Assembly: GCA_028276345.1 (NCBI GenBank)
Contig: JAPYWM010000041.1
Span: 1 to 8,953 of the forward strand
Length of the DNA stretch: 8,953 nt
Source: Sphingobacterium sp.
GTDB taxonomy: Bacteria; Bacteroidota; Bacteroidia; SpSt-205
Direction: 5' to 3'
A model generated the notes under the pieces. It did no database searches. It was not told where the DNA came from and was given only the letters and a program-made list of their open reading frames with translations. Below, one piece after another: positions 1-6,662 of this stretch (its first letter is position 1; the number at the start of each line of letters is the position of its first letter). Position numbers and translations under genes: made by a program.

Positions 1-219
1 GAGGTGCCTATTCGGTATTTGCCTCCTCGCCATGAAGCGCTACATGCCTATTCAGACCACAGCAAAGTGCGTAAAGTTTTTGGCGAGAGACCCCATACGC
101 CCTTACGAGAAGGTGTGGCTCGTATGGCAGCTTGGGTGAAAGAAGTTGGTGCCCGGGCTACCCCTCGCTTCGAAAACATCGAAATCTATCGCAATCTCCC
201 CGCCATTTGGCTGGAATAA
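1..219 (+). CDS. NAD-dependent sugar-nucleotide epimerase/dehydratase, C-terminal fragment
   Basis: Only the last 72 codons are inside the window; the gene begins upstream. The readable protein carries LPPRHEALHAYSDHSKVRKV, then FGERPHTPLREGVARMAAWV and ends in IEIYRNLPAIWLE. I recognise this as the C-terminal substrate-binding part of extended short-chain dehydrogenases of the UDP-glucose/UDP-N-acetylglucosamine 4-epimerase type: the LPPRHE-H-SDHSK stretch and the 'L-EG--RMA-WV' helix are typical of that family. The Rossmann NAD-binding domain and the catalytic Ser/Tyr-Lys residues lie outside the window, so the exact reaction (4-epimerase versus dehydratase) cannot be decided. The stop is 7 bases before the start of a glycosyltransferase gene on the same strand, which fits an operon making activated sugars for a surface polysaccharide. 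Confidence 0.85.
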   Translation, partial: EVPIRYLPPRHEALHAYSDHSKVRKVFGERPHTPLREGVARMAAWVKEVGARATPRFENIEIYRNLPAIWLE

Positions 220-226
220 AGCACCT

Positions 227-1318
227 ATGTCTCATATTCTTCTTCTGACCGCTTATCCGCCAGATACAGTTCCAGGACAGCGATTTAGAGTAGAAATGTT
301 TCTACCTTACCTCGTTCAGAAAGGCTACACTTACACATACAGCTCTGCTATCTCGGAAAAAGGCTATCAAAATCTTTATAAATCCGGCATAAGTCTGGCA
401 AAGGGCTACTTTTATCTGGCTGGGTACTGGCACCGGCTTGTGGAAATGCAAAAAGTCAGCGAAATAGACCTCGTCTGGGTGCAGCGGGAAGCCCTGCTTG
501 GGCCGACGAGCTATTTTGAACGTTGGTGGGCTAGACAAAAGCCTCTTGTCTACGACTTTGACGACAGCATCTGGCTCAAAGATGTTTCCCGCGCCAACCG
601 GCTCTTTGCCTGGCTCAAACGCCCGGAAAAAACTGCCGACATCATTCAGGCCGCTGCCGTTGTTACCGTTTGCAACGGTTATCTGGAGGCTTATGTGCGG
701 CAGTTTCACGAGCGCGTCTTACGCATCCCCACCGTCATTGACACCGAAAAGTATCCCCTTTTACCGCCAAATACCCGTGAGGAGGTGGTTATTGGTTGGA
801 GTGGCAGTTATACTACCGAAAAGCACCTGCGCACGATTGAGCCGGTACTTCTCGCTCTCCAGAAAAAGTACGGGGCGCGGGTGCGGTTTCGGTTTATTGG
901 GGTGCCGCAGTACTGGCCTCAGGGACTGCGGGGCGAGTCCCTCCCTTGGCACCCTGATACCGAAGTGGCCGACCTCTCCGCGATAGACATTGGTCTCATG
1001 CCCCTGCCGGATGACGCCTGGACCCGGGGCAAGTGCGGCCTCAAAGCCCTCCAATATATGGCCCTCGGCCGTCCCGCCGTCGTTTCTCCTGTCAGCATCA
1101 ACTGTGAAATCGTCCAGGATGGCTACAATGGCTACCTCGCCGCTACCTTTGACGAGTGGATGGATAAACTCAGCGACCTCATAGAAAACCCCGACAAACG
1201 CCATCGAATGGGCCTATCCGCTCGCCAAACCGTAGAAAGGAATTATTCTGTCCTATCGAACCGCGATAAATATATCCAGGCCTTCCAATGGGCCCTTCAG
1301 CTGGGGCCGCAAGGATAG
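227..1318 (+). CDS. GT4-type glycosyltransferase, 363 aa
   Basis: Predicted cytoplasmic glycosyltransferase of the GT-B fold, adding a sugar from a nucleotide donor to a growing surface glycan; donor and acceptor are unknown. The N-terminus MSHILLLTAYPPDTVPGQRF is the usual first strand and loop of this family. Further landmarks are VYDFDDSIW (about 108-116), the domain-linking WSGSYTTEKHL (about 191-201) and the C-terminal donor site DIGLMPLPDD (254-263) followed by LQYMALGRPAVVSP (276-289). The classical second Glu of the GT4 EX7E motif appears to be Gln277 here, a variation seen by eye only. I chose ATG 227, 7 bases after the epimerase stop, because homology begins exactly there; an in-frame GTG at 146 would add 27 residues that overlap the epimerase. 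No ribosome-binding site is visible. It is probably co-transcribed with the epimerase. Confidence 0.88.
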   Translation: MSHILLLTAYPPDTVPGQRFRVEMFLPYLVQKGYTYTYSSAISEKGYQNLYKSGISLAKGYFYLAGYWHRLVEMQKVSEIDLVWVQREALLGPTSYFERWWARQKPLVYDFDDSIWLKDVSRANRLFAWLKRPEKTADIIQAAAVVTVCNGYLEAYVRQFHERVLRIPTVIDTEKYPLLPPNTREEVVIGWSGSYTTEKHLRTIEPVLLALQKKYGARVRFRFIGVPQYWPQGLRGESLPWHPDTEVADLSAIDIGLMPLPDDAWTRGKCGLKALQYMALGRPAVVSPVSINCEIVQDGYNGYLAATFDEWMDKLSDLIENPDKRHRMGLSARQTVERNYSVLSNRDKYIQAFQWALQLGPQG

Positions 1319-1329
1319 CCAGGCTGGTG

Positions 1330-1337
1330 TATATTTG
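1330..1337 (+). promoter_or_regulatory. Bacteroidota -7 promoter element TATATTTG before the haem lipoprotein gene
   Basis: TATATTTG matches the Bacteroidota -7 consensus TAnnTTTG exactly. It lies in the 24-base gap after the glycosyltransferase and ends only 5 bases before ATG 1343. With the usual spacing, transcription would start within a few bases of the start codon, giving a leaderless or nearly leaderless mRNA. I see no good TTG-type -33 element at the expected distance, so the call rests on the -7 match and its position. Confidence 0.5.
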
Positions 1338-1342
1338 CATGC

Positions 1343-1975
1343 ATGTTGCGATTGGGGAAGGCTAAGCTTGCAGTCGCATTCGTAGGGCTTGGGCTTTTCT
1401 GGGGTTGTAGGACATCTTCCTCTGGGCACGACTCCGGAAAGACCGCCCGCCAGGCCCAAGTCCCCGTGGAAAAGCCGCAGCAGCTGGATAGCATCGCACT
1501 CGTAGCGCTGGGGGATAGCCTCACTACGGCCCGTCAGCAAGTCCTTTTACAGCGGCTGTTACAGGCTTCGGAAAAAGAAGGCTGGGGTGGGGCTGTCCGT
1601 TATTGCTACCATGCGGCCGAAACGCTCGCCTTCTACCAGGGGGGGAACCTCTCCCTCCAGCGCATTGCCGAGCGCTACCGAAACCCCAAGGACCAGCTCA
1701 AAGACAGCCTGGACCGAGCAGCTTTCGCCTACTTTCAGGAGACAGGGGCTAAAACACCCATCGTCTGGCAGACTAACTCTGCCTGGTACTACTACCGGCC
1801 CATTTACATCATCATGCCGACCTGCCTCAAGTGTCACGGCTCCAAAGAAGACCTGGATGCCTTGGCCTTGACCGAAATCCGGAAACACTACCCCGGCGAC
1901 AAGGCGACAGGCTTTCAGATGGGAGACCTAAGAGGGCTATGGAAGATGGCTTACAGCGTCCCCTCCCCGGAGTAA
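1343..1975 (+). CDS. DUF3365 (Tll0287-like) single-haem c-type lipoprotein, 210 aa
   Basis: Predicted exported haem protein. Residues 1-22 form a signal peptide (basic MLRLGKAK, hydrophobic core, then GLFWGC) with a possible lipobox Cys22; Phe19 and Trp20 make it a poor lipobox, so a membrane anchor is the alternative. After a polar linker, the folded part begins near residue 53. AVRYCYHAAE (84-93), RYRNPKDQ (111-118) and the haem-binding CLKCHGSKED (161-170, CxxCH) match the order of motifs in the DUF3365/Tll0287-like domain. From memory of the Tll0287 structure, the haem iron is ligated by the CxxCH His and an upstream Cys; His165 and Cys88 would be the equivalents, which is inference. Such domains are thought to sense redox state or small ligands, or to carry electrons. 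No partner kinase or oxidoreductase is visible nearby. The gene appears to have its own promoter just before ATG 1343. Confidence 0.82.
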   Translation: MLRLGKAKLAVAFVGLGLFWGCRTSSSGHDSGKTARQAQVPVEKPQQLDSIALVALGDSLTTARQQVLLQRLLQASEKEGWGGAVRYCYHAAETLAFYQGGNLSLQRIAERYRNPKDQLKDSLDRAAFAYFQETGAKTPIVWQTNSAWYYYRPIYIIMPTCLKCHGSKEDLDALALTEIRKHYPGDKATGFQMGDLRGLWKMAYSVPSPE

Positions 1976-1997
1976 CTTCAAGCAGCCATGATTCCTC

Positions 1998-2026
1998 TTG
2001 CGAATATGAAATTTTTGTTACCTTTG
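1998..2026 (+). promoter_or_regulatory. Bacteroidota promoter: TTG, 18 bases, TACCTTTG
   Basis: TTG at 1998-2000 is followed after 18 bases by TACCTTTG at 2019-2026, an exact TAnnTTTG -7 element. This is the best complete promoter in the window by the Bacteroidota -33/-7 consensus. It sits in the 59-base gap after the haem lipoprotein and ends 8 bases before ATG 2035, so the predicted mRNA leader would be only a few bases long. Confidence 0.6.
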
Positions 2027-2034
2027 TCGGCGGT

Positions 2035-2274
2035 ATGAGCCAGGTCACCGTAGAACTCATGGAACTGGAGGGTCAGGTGCGCTATGCCCGCCGCGTGCTT
2101 ATGTTAGAACTTAATCGCTTCAAAGCGACCGGAACCTGTAACTTTTCCGAAAAAGAGCTCGACCAGCATCTGGACTTTTTACGGGATATTGAGCGGCGCG
2201 GGGTACGAAACCTCACATATATAGACCTTCTCAAGCTCCAAAAGCTCCTGCTGCGAATCGCCTCACCGAACTGA
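2035..2274 (+). CDS. Small helical protein of unknown function, 79 aa
   Basis: I do not recognise this protein. It starts MSQVTVELMELEGQVRYARR, has no signal peptide or membrane segment, and is rich in charged residues and regularly spaced Leu, suggesting two or three amphipathic helices (about 3-30, 38-55 and 62-76) and a cytoplasmic location. A single Cys is at residue 35. The start ATG 2035 is chosen because an exact promoter -7 element ends 8 bases upstream; the open frame continues further upstream, but there it overlaps the haem lipoprotein gene and reads as low-quality shadow sequence. The stop TGA lies in the loop of a small inverted repeat, and the next gene begins 17 bases later. 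The good promoter and protein-like composition support it being real; function is unassigned. Confidence 0.65.
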   Translation: MSQVTVELMELEGQVRYARRVLMLELNRFKATGTCNFSEKELDQHLDFLRDIERRGVRNLTYIDLLKLQKLLLRIASPN

Positions 2275-2280
2275 GGTGAG
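2262..2280 (+). other. Small inverted repeat over the stop codon of the 79-aa gene
   Basis: CTCACC (2262-2267) and GGTGAG (2275-2280) can pair as a perfect 6-bp stem with a 7-base loop containing the stop codon TGA. It is not followed by a T run, so it is a weak terminator candidate at best. It might slow decay or modulate read-through into the SGNH gene 12 bases downstream, or be chance. Confidence 0.3.
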
Positions 2281-2291
2281 ATAGCTTTATT

Positions 2292-3104
2292 GTGAAGCAT
2301 ACCGCTTCGGCTTATTGGAGGGGGTGGGCCATTATGGCGCTCTCCCTTCTCCTTTTCGTGGGTGGTGCACCTTATTGGGTGGAGTCGCTGGAACACGTGG
2401 AGCTGCCCCGGCAAGTCGAGTCGGCCCCCGCAGATACAGCGGTGTATCCACTCCTTACCGTAACGGTACCCAAACCCCTTAGTATTCTTCCATCAAATCC
2501 TCAGCAAGCCACTCTCCCGATAGATACGGCCCGGCCGGTGGTTTTGCTTTTCGGGGATTCCATGGTAGAGTGGATGCGCTTTCGCTTAGCCCGCTGGCTA
2601 AAGGATATCGGCTATGACCTTTATGTGGTTATCTGGCCCAGCTCGAACCTCATCTGGTGGGCTCAGAGTGATACCCTTTCTACCCTTATCGCTACACTCA
2701 GGCCGACGTATGTACTTATTTCCATCGGCGGCAATGAGCTTTTCATCCCGGCTATTTCGCGCAGGAAGCCCTACTTGGAAAAGATTCTGCAGCGCGTGGG
2801 CGACATCCCGTATGTATGGATAGGGCCTCCCAACTGGGTCGAGGATACTGGAATCAATGAAATGATAGCGCGCGTAGTGGGGGCAGGTCGCTTTTTTGCT
2901 TCGTGGCGGCTCACCTTTGACCGGCTACAGGATGGTGCCCATCCGACCCCCCAATCCGCCTACCGATGGGCCGACAGCATCGCTGTCTACCTGCGCGACT
3001 CGGCCTTGGTTCCTCTCCCACTCCCCGATACCTTTCCTACTAAGCCCTACCTCAGCAAGCCCCGAAATACCATCTTTATCCCGCCCCATCCTCCGCACTC
3101 CTAA
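2292..3104 (+). CDS. Membrane-anchored SGNH/GDSL hydrolase-like protein, 270 aa
   Basis: Predicted to be anchored in the inner membrane by one N-terminal helix (about 12-28, WAIMALSLLLFVGGAPYW) with the rest in the periplasm. After a linker, VVLLFGDSM (83-91) provides block I of the SGNH fold with nucleophile Ser90; ISIGGNEL (143-150) supplies the Gly/Asn oxyanion block; DGAHP (214-218) gives the Asp214/His217 pair. All key residues are present, so it should be active as an esterase or O-acyltransferase. The next gene is an AlgI-type MBOAT protein 45 bases downstream. MBOAT plus periplasmic SGNH/AlgJ-AlgX-like partner is a known arrangement in which MBOAT exports the acyl group and the SGNH protein transfers it to a glycan. 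The substrate is unknown. Start GTG 2292 gives a clean membrane anchor; ATG 2334 would cut it. A Pro-rich tail follows the catalytic domain (about 241-270). Confidence 0.8.
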   Translation: MKHTASAYWRGWAIMALSLLLFVGGAPYWVESLEHVELPRQVESAPADTAVYPLLTVTVPKPLSILPSNPQQATLPIDTARPVVLLFGDSMVEWMRFRLARWLKDIGYDLYVVIWPSSNLIWWAQSDTLSTLIATLRPTYVLISIGGNELFIPAISRRKPYLEKILQRVGDIPYVWIGPPNWVEDTGINEMIARVVGAGRFFASWRLTFDRLQDGAHPTPQSAYRWADSIAVYLRDSALVPLPLPDTFPTKPYLSKPRNTIFIPPHPPHS

Positions 3105-3136
3105 GTCGGCATAGCCTGCCATTTCCCTACTTTCCC

Positions 3137-3144
3137 AACCTTTG
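3137..3144 (+). promoter_or_regulatory. Near-consensus -7 element AACCTTTG before the MBOAT gene
   Basis: AACCTTTG differs from TAnnTTTG at one base and ends 5 bases before GTG 3150, the same geometry as the exact elements in this window. No strong -33 element is visible. It may give the MBOAT gene its own near-leaderless transcript in addition to any read-through from the SGNH gene. Confidence 0.35.
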
Positions 3145-3149
3145 CGTTA

Positions 3150-4619
3150 GTGAACCAAATAGACTGGGAAGCCATCATCCGCGCCCTCTTCCTCTACCGC
3201 CCAGAAGCCCCTATGATCTTCCCTACGCTGGAATTCTGGGTGTGGCTGACCCTCATCATGGGCTTTTATGGGCTGCTTTTGCAGCGAAAAGCCTATCAGG
3301 CTGGACTTTGGCTCCTATTAGGTTTTTCAGTCTTCTTCTACTACAAGAGCACGGGGGCTTTTGTACTGATTTTTCTGGGCACCCTCGCTTTTTCTTATTT
3401 CACTACTCAGCGCCTCGTAGCAGCCACCCGCGCTACCACCAGAAAGCTCTGGCTCACACTCGCTATCCTCGTGCCTCTGCTCTTTCTGGGCTATTACAAG
3501 TACACCAACTTTTTCATCGACACGGTCAATGCCCTTACAGGTGCAGGCTTAGCAAAGTGGGATATATTTCTGCCGGCAGGCATATCGTTTTACACGTTCC
3601 AGATGGTAAGTTATGTGGTGGATGTCTATCGAGGAGATGTGAAACCGGCCAGTTTTCGGGACTATGCGCTGTATATTACATTTTTTCCACAGCTGGTGGC
3701 CGGGCCGATTGTCCGAGCGAGTCACTTTTTACCGCAGGTAGAAAAGCATTCCTGGCCCGATGCCGAAAAAGTTTCCAGTGGGCTTTGGCTCATCATCCAG
3801 GGCCTCATCAAGAAGGTCATCATAGCCGATTACATCGCCCAGTATAATGACCTCATCTTTGCCAATCCGAATGGCTACTCGGGCTTTGAGAACCTCATGG
3901 GCATTTATGGGTATGGGCTGCAGATTTTTTGTGATTTTTCGGGGTATAGTGATGTAGCGATTGGTATTGGGCGCATGATGGGCTTTGATCTGGGGATAAA
4001 CTTTGACAAGCCCTACCGATCTGCGTCTATTACGGAGTTTTGGCGGCGGTGGCATATTAGTCTTTCCAGCTGGCTACGGGATTATCTGTACATTCCGCTG
4101 GGAGGAAACCGGCGCGGGCGGATAAGAACTTATGCGAATCTGCTTTTGACGATGCTCATAGGGGGTTTATGGCATGGGGCTTCGTGGCGGTTTGTAGCGT
4201 GGGGGGGGCTGCACGGCCTGGCCCTTGCTGTCCATCGGCTCCTCGGCGGGAAAGCCGAGCCCCCTAAACATCCCTTTCGGCGATTCATTGGATGGTTCCT
4301 TACCTTTCACTTTGTTCTCCTTTTGTGGGTATTTTTTCGGGCGAAAGATTTTGGCACGGCCGTGCAGGTCTTTGCGCAGCTGCAGCATGTAAGTCTCAGT
4401 TATGTAAATTCCTTCGTAGTGTTTCGGCCGTTATTTGTTGGTCTTTTGGTGTTGGGATATTTGCTGCACTTCATGCCGATGGGGTGGGTAGTGCGGATAG
4501 AGGGGGGGTTTGTGCGGATGCCGTGGGTGGTGCAGTTTTTAGTGTTTGTTTTGACGATTCAGCTTATTTTACAAATGCGACAAGCGTATGTGCAGCCGTT
4601 TATTTACTTTCAGTTTTAG
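3150..4619 (+). CDS. MBOAT-family O-acyltransferase, AlgI-like, 489 aa
   Basis: Polytopic inner-membrane acyltransferase that passes acyl (usually acetyl) groups across the membrane for modification of an exported polysaccharide. Hydrophobic segments run through the protein (for example 28-46, 52-64, 70-84, 101-115, 386-396, 426-440, 461-474). Family landmarks are FYTFQMVSYVVDVYRG (148-163), FFPQLVAGPIVR (178-189), FCDFSGYSDVAIG (260-272), TEFWRRWHISLSSWLRDYL (295-313) and GGLWHGASW (338-346); His302 and His342 are the conserved histidines, with His342 the likely catalytic one. The C-terminus QPFIYFQF is typical. Length fits AlgI-like members. GTG 3150 is preferred over ATG 3213 because the added residues (IDWEAII...LYRPEAPMIF) resemble Bacteroidota relatives and a near-consensus -7 element lies 5 bases upstream. 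The upstream SGNH gene is its probable functional partner; the downstream lipoprotein gene overlaps it by 32 bases. Confidence 0.92.
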   Translation: MNQIDWEAIIRALFLYRPEAPMIFPTLEFWVWLTLIMGFYGLLLQRKAYQAGLWLLLGFSVFFYYKSTGAFVLIFLGTLAFSYFTTQRLVAATRATTRKLWLTLAILVPLLFLGYYKYTNFFIDTVNALTGAGLAKWDIFLPAGISFYTFQMVSYVVDVYRGDVKPASFRDYALYITFFPQLVAGPIVRASHFLPQVEKHSWPDAEKVSSGLWLIIQGLIKKVIIADYIAQYNDLIFANPNGYSGFENLMGIYGYGLQIFCDFSGYSDVAIGIGRMMGFDLGINFDKPYRSASITEFWRRWHISLSSWLRDYLYIPLGGNRRGRIRTYANLLLTMLIGGLWHGASWRFVAWGGLHGLALAVHRLLGGKAEPPKHPFRRFIGWFLTFHFVLLLWVFFRAKDFGTAVQVFAQLQHVSLSYVNSFVVFRPLFVGLLVLGYLLHFMPMGWVVRIEGGFVRMPWVVQFLVFVLTIQLILQMRQAYVQPFIYFQF

Positions 4620-5706
4620 CCTGATTTGGTTGGCCGGGTGTGCATCCCGAGGCAGTTTGCCTGCAGAGGAGCAAAAAGAGGAGATGGTAGTTTTGTCGGC
4701 CATGCAGCGGGCGGGGAGTGGGCTTCGGGTGGAAGCGCTGCGGCCCCAGAGTTTACGTATGGAAAAGCGTCTATGGGGCAGGACGGTGGTGCTGGCGCAT
4801 TCGCAGGCGAGCCTCCATGCGCCGATGGAGGGGATTATTCGGGAGATTCTGATTCGGGAGGGGCAGTGGGTGCCAAAAGGCGTAGTGTGTTTTTGGGTAT
4901 ATGCACCCGGGGCACTGGATTTGCAAAAGCAGTATGCGGAGGTATATCAGCAGCGACAGGCCACACAGGTGCGGCTGGCCCAGCAGGAGAGCCTGGCTCA
5001 GCAAAGGCTTCTGAGTCTGTCGGAGGTGGAGCAGACCCGGCGAAGCCTACTGGCGCTGCAGAGGCAGCTCTACGGCCTGGAAGGGCATCTAAGGTATATT
5101 GGCTTGGAGCCGGATACGCTAGGCCGGATAAAACTTTTGCCGGTACGGGCGCCCATAGGGGGCTATGTGTCTCGGGTCTCCGCAGCAATAGGTCAGTATG
5201 TGCGCATGGACACGGAGTTAGCCCGCCTGGTGGATAATAGCGACCTGCATGCGGACTTTTATTTGACGGAGGGGGATCTGAGCTGGGTGCGGGTGGGGAT
5301 GCCGCTGGAGGTGGTCTTTCCCGCTCTGCCTACGATAAAACCTGTGCAAACCCGCATTGAGTATGTGGCACAGGTGGAAGATACGGCCGGGACGCACCTA
5401 GTTGCGCATGCGGCGCTGCAAGGGCTCGCCTTGCCTATCCCGGCTGGTGTGCCTGTGGAGGGGCGAACCGCCATCCGTCAAGACTCGGTTTATGTGGTGC
5501 CTCGGTCGGCCGTGGTCTTTCATGGCCGGGAAGCGTATCTTTTTGTAGCGGAGAGCGATAGTGTATTTCGGCCGCTGGGCGTGAAGGCCGAATTCCTTGA
5601 TACGCTGGCGGTGGTAGAAGGGCAGCAGCTACGGCCCGGTATACCCGTAGTGGTGGGAGGTGCAGCTTTTCTGGGGGCTCAGCTATGGACAGTGGGCGAG
5701 GAGTGA
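4588..5706 (+). CDS. RND-efflux/HlyD-type periplasmic adaptor lipoprotein, 372 aa
   Basis: Predicted membrane-fusion (adaptor) subunit that links an inner-membrane transporter to an outer-membrane channel. The N-terminus MCSRLFTFSFSLIWLAGCAS has a clear lipobox LAGC, lipidated at Cys18. The split lipoyl domain is visible at about 75-105 (LHAPMEGIIREILIREGQWV) and about 184-216 (LPVRAPIGGYVSRVSAAIGQ), flanking a Gln-rich helical hairpin (about 110-172). A beta-barrel (about 218-300) and membrane-proximal domain (about 300-372, with YVVPRSAVV) follow, the usual order for CusB/AcrA-like adaptors. The start overlaps the MBOAT gene by 32 bases in another frame; only this start gives the signal peptide, so translational coupling to MBOAT is likely. 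No RND pump or TolC-like gene follows: the next gene is convergent with a 9-base gap. It is thus an isolated adaptor here. A role with the MBOAT/SGNH pair is possible but speculative. Confidence 0.87.
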   Translation: MCSRLFTFSFSLIWLAGCASRGSLPAEEQKEEMVVLSAMQRAGSGLRVEALRPQSLRMEKRLWGRTVVLAHSQASLHAPMEGIIREILIREGQWVPKGVVCFWVYAPGALDLQKQYAEVYQQRQATQVRLAQQESLAQQRLLSLSEVEQTRRSLLALQRQLYGLEGHLRYIGLEPDTLGRIKLLPVRAPIGGYVSRVSAAIGQYVRMDTELARLVDNSDLHADFYLTEGDLSWVRVGMPLEVVFPALPTIKPVQTRIEYVAQVEDTAGTHLVAHAALQGLALPIPAGVPVEGRTAIRQDSVYVVPRSAVVFHGREAYLFVAESDSVFRPLGVKAEFLDTLAVVEGQQLRPGIPVVVGGAAFLGAQLWTVGEE

Positions 5707-5715
5707 GGCGGGTTT

Positions 5716-6591
5716 TTATCCGGCGGCGGGACCGCTGAGGCGCACACCCCGGAGGAAGTACCCCGTGGAGAGGTACCGCTCGGTCCGCGTCTGTAATACC
5801 AGCTCTCCGACTTCGATCGCCATGGAGCCGAATATTTCCTGTGTGAGGCGGTAAAGGGTAGCGGGGGAGAGGTCGCCACTGTACGTATTGAGGAGAAGGA
5901 GGCCGTTTTGGGCGAGGAGGGCTGCTACATCTTGGAGGAGGGGGGGAAGGTCTTTTTCCAGGAGCCAACGTTTGCCTTCGGGGCTGAGGCCATAGGCTGG
6001 CGGGTCTAAGAGAATAGCCTCGTAGCGGTGCCCCCGGCGCCTCTCCCGCTGAACAAAGGCACGCACATCCTCATGAATCCAGCGAATGGTGGAAATGCCG
6101 TTGAGCTGGGCGTTGCGGTTGGCCCAGGTAATAGCTGGCTTGCTGGCATCCACGTGGGTGACGCTGGCGCCAGCGAGTGCCGCTACAATAGAGGCCGCTC
6201 CCGTGTATGCAAAGAGGTTGAGCACGCGTGCCGGCGGCCGCTCCCGTAGCCCCTCATAGAGCCACTCCCAGTGGACGGCCTGCTCCGGGAAAAGGCCCAG
6301 ATGCTTATAGCGGGTGGGGCGCGCCTCTAACTGGAGAGTCCAGCCCTTTTTACTGCGGTAGGTCATGACCCAGGCTTCGGACAGGGGGGGTTCCCACCGC
6401 CCCTGATAGGCCCCCTCTAAGATAAAGCGATGGTGCGGTCTCCAGGTGTCTATCTGGCTGGTGGGCGTGCCAATAGCCCAGCTATCGGGCCGTTGGAGGA
6501 GCAGTTTATCCCACCGCTCTAACCGCTGCCCCTCCCCGAAGTCTATCAGCTCGTAACTTTTCCAGAAAGGCGTAAGAAGATGATATTCCAC
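5716..6591 (-). CDS. Class I SAM-dependent methyltransferase, RlmI/RlmK-like (COG1092 type), 291 aa
   Basis: Predicted cytoplasmic methyltransferase, probably acting on RNA. An N-terminal small domain (YELIDFGEGQRLERW, 13-27) is followed by RYKHLGLFPEQAVHWEW (94-110), a hallmark of this family. The Rossmann SAM site VLNLFAYTGAAS (123-134) has acidic Asp148 ending strand 2 (VTHVDAS), and LLDPPAYG (194-201) is the DPP motif near the substrate. RlmI-type m5C enzymes need a catalytic Cys, but the protein from this start contains no Cys at all, and the late motif reads LLNTYSGD (234-241). It therefore probably methylates differently (N-methylation of guanine, as in RlmK, is one option). GTG 6591 is chosen because an exact -7 element TACCTTTG ends 4 bases upstream and homology begins just after; ATG 6627 and TTG 6684 would place that promoter inside the gene. 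It converges on the adaptor gene with a 9-base gap. Confidence 0.82.
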   Translation of the reverse strand: MEYHLLTPFWKSYELIDFGEGQRLERWDKLLLQRPDSWAIGTPTSQIDTWRPHHRFILEGAYQGRWEPPLSEAWVMTYRSKKGWTLQLEARPTRYKHLGLFPEQAVHWEWLYEGLRERPPARVLNLFAYTGAASIVAALAGASVTHVDASKPAITWANRNAQLNGISTIRWIHEDVRAFVQRERRRGHRYEAILLDPPAYGLSPEGKRWLLEKDLPPLLQDVAALLAQNGLLLLNTYSGDLSPATLYRLTQEIFGSMAIEVGELVLQTRTERYLSTGYFLRGVRLSGPAAG

Positions 6592-6595
6592 CTGA

Positions 6596-6603
6596 CAAAG
6601 GTA
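6596..6603 (-). promoter_or_regulatory. Exact -7 element TACCTTTG before the methyltransferase gene
   Basis: Read on the minus strand, 6603 to 6596 is TACCTTTG, an exact TAnnTTTG element, followed by TCAG and then GTG at 6591. Predicted transcription begins at or next to the start codon. The -33 region is weak (a TATG about 20 bases upstream). Confidence 0.5.
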
Positions 6604-6662
6604 GGGAGAGCCGGCGCGCCCGGTCATACTGCTGGGGAGCCTGATGAAAAAATCCAAATCTT

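Noticed and set aside
146..226. Upstream GTG start for the glycosyltransferase
   Set aside because: It would overlap the epimerase end by 74 bases and add 27 residues unlike the family; ATG 227 begins at the homologous first strand.
1144..1151. Exact TAnnTTTG match TACCTTTG
   Set aside because: It lies inside the glycosyltransferase coding sequence (encoding ATFDEW) with no gene start following; treated as a chance match.
761..1204. Minus-strand open frame of 147 codons inside the glycosyltransferase
   Set aside because: It is fully antisense to a well-supported gene and has no protein-family signal or promoter.
2282..2289. TAGCTTTA as a -7 element for the SGNH gene
   Set aside because: It lacks the final G and ends only 2 bases before GTG 2292, so transcription would start inside the start codon; too weak to call.
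3213..3215. ATG 3213 as MBOAT start
   Set aside because: The N-terminal residues before it look family-like and the near-consensus -7 element fits GTG 3150; kept only as an alternative.
4626..5237. Plus-strand open frame of 203 codons overlapping the adaptor
   Set aside because: Gly/Ala-rich out-of-frame shadow of the adaptor gene, which has clear domain structure.
5707..5735. Possible terminator in the convergent gap (T run GGGTTTTTATC)
   Set aside because: No convincing G+C-rich stem precedes the T run on either strand.
5435..5968. Long minus-strand open frame of 177 codons
   Set aside because: It spans the end of the adaptor gene and most of the convergent gap, is extremely Pro/Arg-rich and matches no family; a composition artefact.
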